Origin: Syntrophomonadaceae bacterium | Lineage (GTDB): Bacteria; Bacillota; Dethiobacteria; DTU022 | DNA: 11,422 nucleotides | Assembly: GCA_007126465.1 (NCBI GenBank) | Contig: SLBE01000187.1 | Coordinates: forward strand, 1-11,422 | Direction of reading: 5' to 3' | Shown: piece by piece, positions 7,435 through 11,422 of the stretch | How positions within the stretch are numbered: position 1 is the first letter of the stretch | Layout of the letters: each line of letters starts with the position of its first letter | Made by a program: the position numbers and the translations under genes | Notes under the pieces: generated by a model | Seen by the model: only the letters and a program-made list of their open reading frames with translations | Database searches by the model: none | What the model was told of the DNA's origin: nothing

Positions 7435-7474
7435 CTAAACTATTCCTTTTCACCTTAATTCAATATCTTTACCT

Positions 7475-8386
7475 CTATGATAAAAATTTCAGGGTTTTTA
7501 AACCCTCTTTGTCCTCCAGAGCAAACTTTGTTAGAAGAGCCTTAAATTCTCCCTGCCTGTCGTAGAGCCTGATCGGCTTATCCAGGGGTAACTTTGACAG
7601 AAGTGCTGTATCGCCTGGATAAAGTTCCTGGCCATTTTTTAAAGCTTCCACCTGATCATAATCAAGCCTGATTGCAGGATACTGTTGCAATGCACTATCC
7701 ATTGGCCACATTATCTCATTTACGCTGCCTTTATCTGCTTTTTCGGCGACCTGATCCATTGTCAGTGCTTTATCAAGATGATATGGACCCACTGCAGTTC
7801 TAACCAGGCCTGAAAGGTATGCACCACATCCTGCAGATTCACCGATATCCATCACCAGGGTCCTGATATAAGTCCCCTTTGAACAGTCCACCTCAAAAGT
7901 AAGCTGCGGTTCTGAATCACTGTCATAAGTTAAAAGCTCTATCCGGTATATATTTGCCGTTCTAATCCTGCGAGGAACTTCTTTGCCCTGCCTGGCCCAG
8001 TAATAGAGAGGCTTGCCCTGGTGTTTAACCGCAGAAAAGTGCGGCGGCAGCTGTTCGATCTCGCCACTGAAGCTTTGCAAAATATCTTCAATTTGCCGGC
8101 GATCGGGCAGTTTCGCATCCGGGGTAACTATGATATCTCCCTCAGAATCACCGGTGCTGCTTATTTTGCCAAGGTTCACTTCTGCCCGGTAGCTCTTGGG
8201 CAGCTCCATAACATATTCACTCAAACGTGTAGCCCTGCCCAAACAAATCGGCAGAACCCCGGTTGCCATCGGATCAAGTGTTCCGGTATGTCCTGCCCTT
8301 TGACCGGGAAATATTTTTTTAACCACCTGCACGGCCCTGCTTGAGCTGTCTCCGACTTCTTTATTAACAACAATAATACCGTCCAC
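7475..8386 (-). CDS. truB: tRNA pseudouridine(55) synthase TruB
   Basis: Isomerises uridine 55 in the T-loop of almost all tRNAs to pseudouridine. At 303 residues it is of normal length. The catalytic motif is GHTGTLDPMATG (32-43), with D38 the nucleophilic aspartate. Also visible are the substrate-binding strand region EQLPPHFSAVKHQGKPLYYW (111-130), CSKGTYIRTL (168-177) and a C-terminal PUA-like region (about 235-300). Translation starts at GTG (8386). Its ribosome binding site GGGAG directly follows the stop codon of nrnA, and only 14 bases separate the two genes, so they are surely co-transcribed and perhaps translationally coupled. The end of the gene overlaps a small hairpin described separately. 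Confidence 0.96.
   Translation of the reverse strand: MDGIIVVNKEVGDSSSRAVQVVKKIFPGQRAGHTGTLDPMATGVLPICLGRATRLSEYVMELPKSYRAEVNLGKISSTGDSEGDIIVTPDAKLPDRRQIEDILQSFSGEIEQLPPHFSAVKHQGKPLYYWARQGKEVPRRIRTANIYRIELLTYDSDSEPQLTFEVDCSKGTYIRTLVMDIGESAGCGAYLSGLVRTAVGPYHLDKALTMDQVAEKADKGSVNEIMWPMDSALQQYPAIRLDYDQVEALKNGQELYPGDTALLSKLPLDKPIRLYDRQGEFKALLTKFALEDKEGLKTLKFLS
7482..7506 (-). terminator. Possible weak terminator or attenuator overlapping the truB 3' end
   Basis: On the minus strand AGGGTTT and AAACCCT (7491-7506) form an inverted repeat around two As. Four bases later comes a run of five Ts (7482-7486), just before the truB stop codon. The stem is short and AT-rich inside, and the T-run is separated from it, so if it acts at all it would be a leaky signal reducing transcription into ribF. 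It could be coincidence in coding sequence. Confidence 0.25.
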
Positions 8387-8400
8387 ACTGCAATGCTCCC

Positions 8401-9375
8401 TTATGCCGTCAGTTCTTTGACCATTTTAAAAGCTTCGGACATAACTCTTTGTTTAACCGACTCAAAATCGCCCTGCATCCTGCAGCCGGCTGCCCTGATA
8501 TGGCCGCCACCGTTTAATCTACCTGCCAGCTCACTGGCATCAAGGCTTCTTGAGCGAAACCCAACCTTAACATCGCTGTCGCTTTCCACGTAGAAAAGAA
8601 TACCAAGCTCGATCCCTTCAATATTGCGGCTAAAGTTAACGATGCCTTCAAGATCGTCAGTGGTTGCTCCGCTTCTTTCCCTGACATCTTTGCTTAAAGT
8701 CATTACTGCAACAGTCCTGTTTTCATACAGCTCAAGGGTTGACAGGGCCTCCTTCAGCAAAATGTAGTAAGTGTAAGGCCGCTCGTCAAATAATTTCTGA
8801 GATATCACTCCGGGATTTATGCCTGATTCCAGCAGGGATGAAATTACCTGATGGGTTAGAGAGGTTGTGTTCTCATATTTAAATGAACCTGTATCGGTTG
8901 AGATAGCAACATACAGGGCTTCAGCAATTTGGTAGTCTAACTCGATATCCAGCTCCTTTAAAAGACCAAAAACAATTTCACCTGTGGCAGAAGCGGTGTC
9001 ATCGACATAGTTTAGATGACCAAAGCGCTGATTGGTTACATGATGATCGATGTTGATAATCATCCGGCTTTGCATAACCGAATCCTTGAAAAGGTCAAGA
9101 CGTTCAGGATCACTACTGTCAAGGACAATTACCGCTATTTCCGAATTATCGATTGACCCATTATGAGAGACTATCCCGGAACCTTCCAAAAACTTATATT
9201 TATTGGGGATATGGCCTGGTGTCAGCAGGGTTACTTCTTTCCCAATTTTTCTTAATCCCAATCCCATTCCCAGCAGCGAACCGATACTATCACCATCAGG
9301 CAGCATATGTGATATCAGGTAGAACTGATTTTCATTTTTTAGCGTATCAATTATCTTCGTCCGATCGGCTGTCAT
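8401..9375 (-). CDS. nrnA: DHH/DHHA1 nanoRNase and pAp phosphatase (NrnA-type)
   Basis: Family members degrade two- to five-base RNA fragments left by larger nucleases and dephosphorylate 3'-phosphoadenosine 5'-phosphate (pAp). At 324 residues it is of normal length. The DHH phosphoesterase domain shows SHMLPDGDSIGS (H23, D27, D29), VLDSSD (D86), the DHH motif in NIDHHVTN (D110-H112) and ISTDTG (D161), the expected manganese ligands. The C-terminal DHHA1 domain ends with NGGGHIRAAG (GGGH 289-292). The ATG at 9375 lies inside the end of rbfA, overlapping by 29 bases. The only Shine-Dalgarno-like sequence (AGGAAG) is about 12 bases away, so translation may rely on ribosomes finishing rbfA. The position between rbfA and truB is common in Clostridia. 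Bacillus subtilis keeps nrnA elsewhere. Confidence 0.94.
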   Translation of the reverse strand: MTADRTKIIDTLKNENQFYLISHMLPDGDSIGSLLGMGLGLRKIGKEVTLLTPGHIPNKYKFLEGSGIVSHNGSIDNSEIAVIVLDSSDPERLDLFKDSVMQSRMIINIDHHVTNQRFGHLNYVDDTASATGEIVFGLLKELDIELDYQIAEALYVAISTDTGSFKYENTTSLTHQVISSLLESGINPGVISQKLFDERPYTYYILLKEALSTLELYENRTVAVMTLSKDVRERSGATTDDLEGIVNFSRNIEGIELGILFYVESDSDVKVGFRSRSLDASELAGRLNGGGHIRAAGCRMQGDFESVKQRVMSEAFKMVKELTA

Positions 9376-9730
9376 CCCTGTTCTCTTCTTCCTTCAGTGA
9401 CTTTAATACACTTTCGATATAGGCGCCATATTCAATTGAAGTATCCAGAAAAAAATTAATCTCCGGTGTATACCTCAATCTTATTCGCCGCCCGATTTCA
9501 GAACGGACAAACCCTGAAGCCCTGGCCAGGGTTTGCAAAGTTTCTTCTCTTTCCGCCTCACTGCCATATACACTTACATAGATTGATGCATGGCGTAAAT
9601 CCTTTGACAACTCTACATCAGTAACACTGGTCATCTCGGCAATCCTGGGATCTTTTATTTCAGCAACGATAATTTGACTGACATCTTTTTTGATCTGTTC
9701 AGCAACCCGCCGCACTCTGTTTTCCGACAT
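9347..9730 (-). CDS. rbfA: 30S ribosome-binding factor RbfA
   Basis: A small KH-like assembly factor that binds the 30S subunit near the 5' helix of 16S rRNA during late maturation; in Escherichia coli it is also needed for cold adaptation. The 127 residues match the family: an N-terminal RRVAEQIKKDVSQII helix, EIKDPRI, ASIYVSVYG, then RSEIGRRIRLRYTPEINFFL. The tail is highly acidic and polar (EEENRDDSRSDEDN). The ATG at 9730 has a perfect AGGAGG eight bases upstream. The gene follows infB by 46 bases, the conserved order. Its last 29 bases overlap the start of nrnA in another frame, and the acidic tail is coded by that overlap. Confidence 0.96.
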   Translation of the reverse strand: MSENRVRRVAEQIKKDVSQIIVAEIKDPRIAEMTSVTDVELSKDLRHASIYVSVYGSEAEREETLQTLARASGFVRSEIGRRIRLRYTPEINFFLDTSIEYGAYIESVLKSLKEEENRDDSRSDEDN

Positions 9731-9776
9731 GATAAAATCCTCCTAAAAAATAGGCTGATACGGCGATCAGGTAAAT

Positions 9777-11422
9777 TTAGCGTTTAACCTGCTCCATGGT
9801 ATAAGCTTCAATAATATCTCCTTCATTGAGATCGTTAAAGTTTTCAAGCAAAATTCCGCATTCATAGCCTGTTAAAACTTCTTTTACATCATCTTTAAAC
9901 CGCTTCAGGGAATCTATTTTGCCTTTATCATGAACTACTGTGCCATCCCTGATTACCCTGATCATGGCATTGCGGGTTATTTTACCTTCTATTACGTAAG
10001 AACCGGCAATATTACCAAGGCGCGAAACCTTAAATACTTCCCTGACCTCAGCCTGCCCGAGAATTACCTCTTTCATGATCGGTTTCAACAGTCCCGTAAC
10101 GGCATTCTTGATGTCTTCAATTGCTTCATAGATGACCCTGTACAGCCTGATATCAACCTGATCCTGTTCCGCAAGCCTGCGGGCATTGGCATCCGGCCTA
10201 ACATTAAAACCAATTACGATAGCATTGGAAGCTGAAGCCAGCATGATATCCGATTCGTTGATTGCTCCAACCCCAGTATGAATAATTTTTATTTGAACTT
10301 CTTCAAGACTGAGCTTATTTAATGCATCCTGGACAGCTTCTAAAGAACCCTGAACGTCCGCCTTTAGAATCAAGTTTAGATCTTTTACTTCACCTTCCTG
10401 GATCTGCTTAAACAGGTCATCCAGGGTTACTCTCTGAACTCGCCTGCTTGCTTCTTTTAACTTTGCCGCTCTTTTTTCGGCAACCTGGCGGGCCACTTTA
10501 TCATCACCGACAACCTGGAAAGAATCTCCTGCCAGTGGTACATCATTTAACCCCAGGATTTCCACGGGGGTTGATGGGCCGGCGGATTTAATCCTTTCGC
10601 CGCGATCGTTATTCATTGCCCTGATTTTGCCGGCAATGGACCCGCAAATTAGCGACTCACCGACACTAAGAGTTCCATCCTGCACCAGGACGGTAGCCAC
10701 CGGGCCGCGTCCTCGGTCGAGCTTTGCTTCAATCACAGTTCCCCTTGCTGTCCGTTCAGGACAGGCCTTCAATTCTCCGACTTCGGCTAAAAGCAGAATC
10801 ATTTCAAGCAGCTCTTCTATTCCATCGCCCGTGATGGCGCTGACATTTACAAATATAGTGTCGCCACCCCACTCTTCCGAGATCAGAGCGTGTTCTGACA
10901 GCTGCTGCTTGACCCGGTCCGGGTTTGCTTCAGGCTTGTCGATCTTGTTAACTGCAACCATAATCGGCACCTGCGCCGCCTTTACGTGATTAATAGCTTC
11001 AATAGTCTGGGGCATTACTCCGTCATCAGCTGCAACAACCAGCACGGCTATATCGGTCACCTGGGCTCCCCTGGCCCGCATGGCGGTAAAAGCCTCGTGG
11101 CCCGGGGTGTCGAGGAAAACAATCTGCTTATTATTAACATCAACCTGGTATGCTCCGATATGCTGAGTAATTCCACCGAACTCTCCATCGGTTACCTTTG
11201 CACTTCTGATTGAATCCAGCAGTGAAGTTTTGCCGTGGTCTACATGGCCGAGGACAGTGACTACCGGTTTACGCAGTATTTCCCTGCCACCTTCATCTTC
11301 ACAAACGGCAAGCAGTTCCTCTTCTACCGGATCTTCTATATAATCAATCTCAAAACCGTGTTCGTCGGCTAAAAGCTCGACAGACTCAGGTGAAAGAGGC
11401 TGGTTCAAACTGGCCATTACAC
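9777..11422 (-). CDS. infB: Translation initiation factor IF-2, C-terminal part (cut by the right edge)
   Basis: A GTPase that brings initiator fMet-tRNA to the 30S subunit and drives subunit joining. About 548 residues are visible. Counting from the first ATG in view (11417): the end of an IF2-N domain (about 1-25), the G domain with GHVDHGKT (57-64), switch region GGITQHIGAY, DTPGHEAF (103-110), NKID (157-160) and SAITG (193-197), then an EF-Tu-like beta-barrel (about 225-310), domain III (about 345-430, GSLEAVQDAL, VGAINESDI) and the fMet-tRNA-binding domain (about 450-540, with GYECGI). That ATG is probably not the start. The frame stays open upstream, and MASLNQPLSPESVELLADEH fits the middle of an IF2-N domain, where related proteins read close to GVMATINQ. 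The N-terminal extension lies beyond the edge, with nusA expected further upstream. Confidence 0.97.
   Translation of the reverse strand, partial: VMASLNQPLSPESVELLADEHGFEIDYIEDPVEEELLAVCEDEGGREILRKPVVTVLGHVDHGKTSLLDSIRSAKVTDGEFGGITQHIGAYQVDVNNKQIVFLDTPGHEAFTAMRARGAQVTDIAVLVVAADDGVMPQTIEAINHVKAAQVPIMVAVNKIDKPEANPDRVKQQLSEHALISEEWGGDTIFVNVSAITGDGIEELLEMILLLAEVGELKACPERTARGTVIEAKLDRGRGPVATVLVQDGTLSVGESLICGSIAGKIRAMNNDRGERIKSAGPSTPVEILGLNDVPLAGDSFQVVGDDKVARQVAEKRAAKLKEASRRVQRVTLDDLFKQIQEGEVKDLNLILKADVQGSLEAVQDALNKLSLEEVQIKIIHTGVGAINESDIMLASASNAIVIGFNVRPDANARRLAEQDQVDIRLYRVIYEAIEDIKNAVTGLLKPIMKEVILGQAEVREVFKVSRLGNIAGSYVIEGKITRNAMIRVIRDGTVVHDKGKIDSLKRFKDDVKEVLTGYECGILLENFNDLNEGDIIEAYTMEQVKR

Noticed and set aside
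1..11422. tRNA/rRNA genes, CRISPR arrays, insertion sequences, phage or defence genes, riboswitches
   Set aside because: I saw no repeat-spacer pattern, transposase, terminal inverted repeats, tRNA-like cloverleaf or known riboswitch core by eye. The window is almost completely filled by conserved housekeeping genes.

Overview
This is an ordinary housekeeping stretch of a bacterial chromosome. It is most likely from an endospore-forming Firmicute of the Clostridia or a related anaerobic class. The evidence is the gene order infB-rbfA-nrnA-truB-ribF-rpsO-pnp-dut-rnj-spoIIIE, a true RNase J, a SpoIIIE/FtsK translocase beside it, GGAGG-type ribosome binding sites, and frequent GTG/TTG starts. 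Base composition looks moderate by eye and even throughout, with no sign of recent gene transfer. The genus cannot be named from this sequence alone.

All ten genes lie on the minus strand, so transcription runs from the right edge to the left. From right to left: infB (translation initiation factor IF-2, cut by the right edge), rbfA (30S maturation), nrnA (DHH nanoRNase/pAp phosphatase), truB (tRNA pseudouridine 55 synthase), ribF (riboflavin kinase/FAD synthetase), rpsO (ribosomal protein S15) and pnp (polynucleotide phosphorylase). These seven are tightly packed: rbfA and nrnA overlap, and the other gaps are 14 to about 100 bases. A strong hairpin with a U-tract right after pnp closes this unit. 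Then come dut (dUTPase), a gap of about 200 bases, rnj (ribonuclease J), a gap of about 180 bases with a well-formed promoter, and the first half of spoIIIE (cut by the left edge).

The genes centre on making and recycling RNA and ribosomes. IF-2, RbfA, S15 and TruB act in translation and its maturation steps. RNase J, PNPase and NrnA together cover RNA decay from 5' attack through 3' phosphorolysis to the last oligonucleotides. RibF makes FMN and FAD. Dut keeps uracil out of DNA, and SpoIIIE moves chromosomes through the septum.

No new biological system was found. The signals most worth a second look are regulatory. One is a LexA-like (SOS) operator inside the spacer of a near-consensus promoter for spoIIIE. 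Another is a perfect 13-bp hairpin between rpsO and pnp, where PNPase autoregulation acts in other bacteria. A third is a small terminator-like hairpin overlapping the end of truB. The gene set is also shorter than the matching Bacillus subtilis locus.
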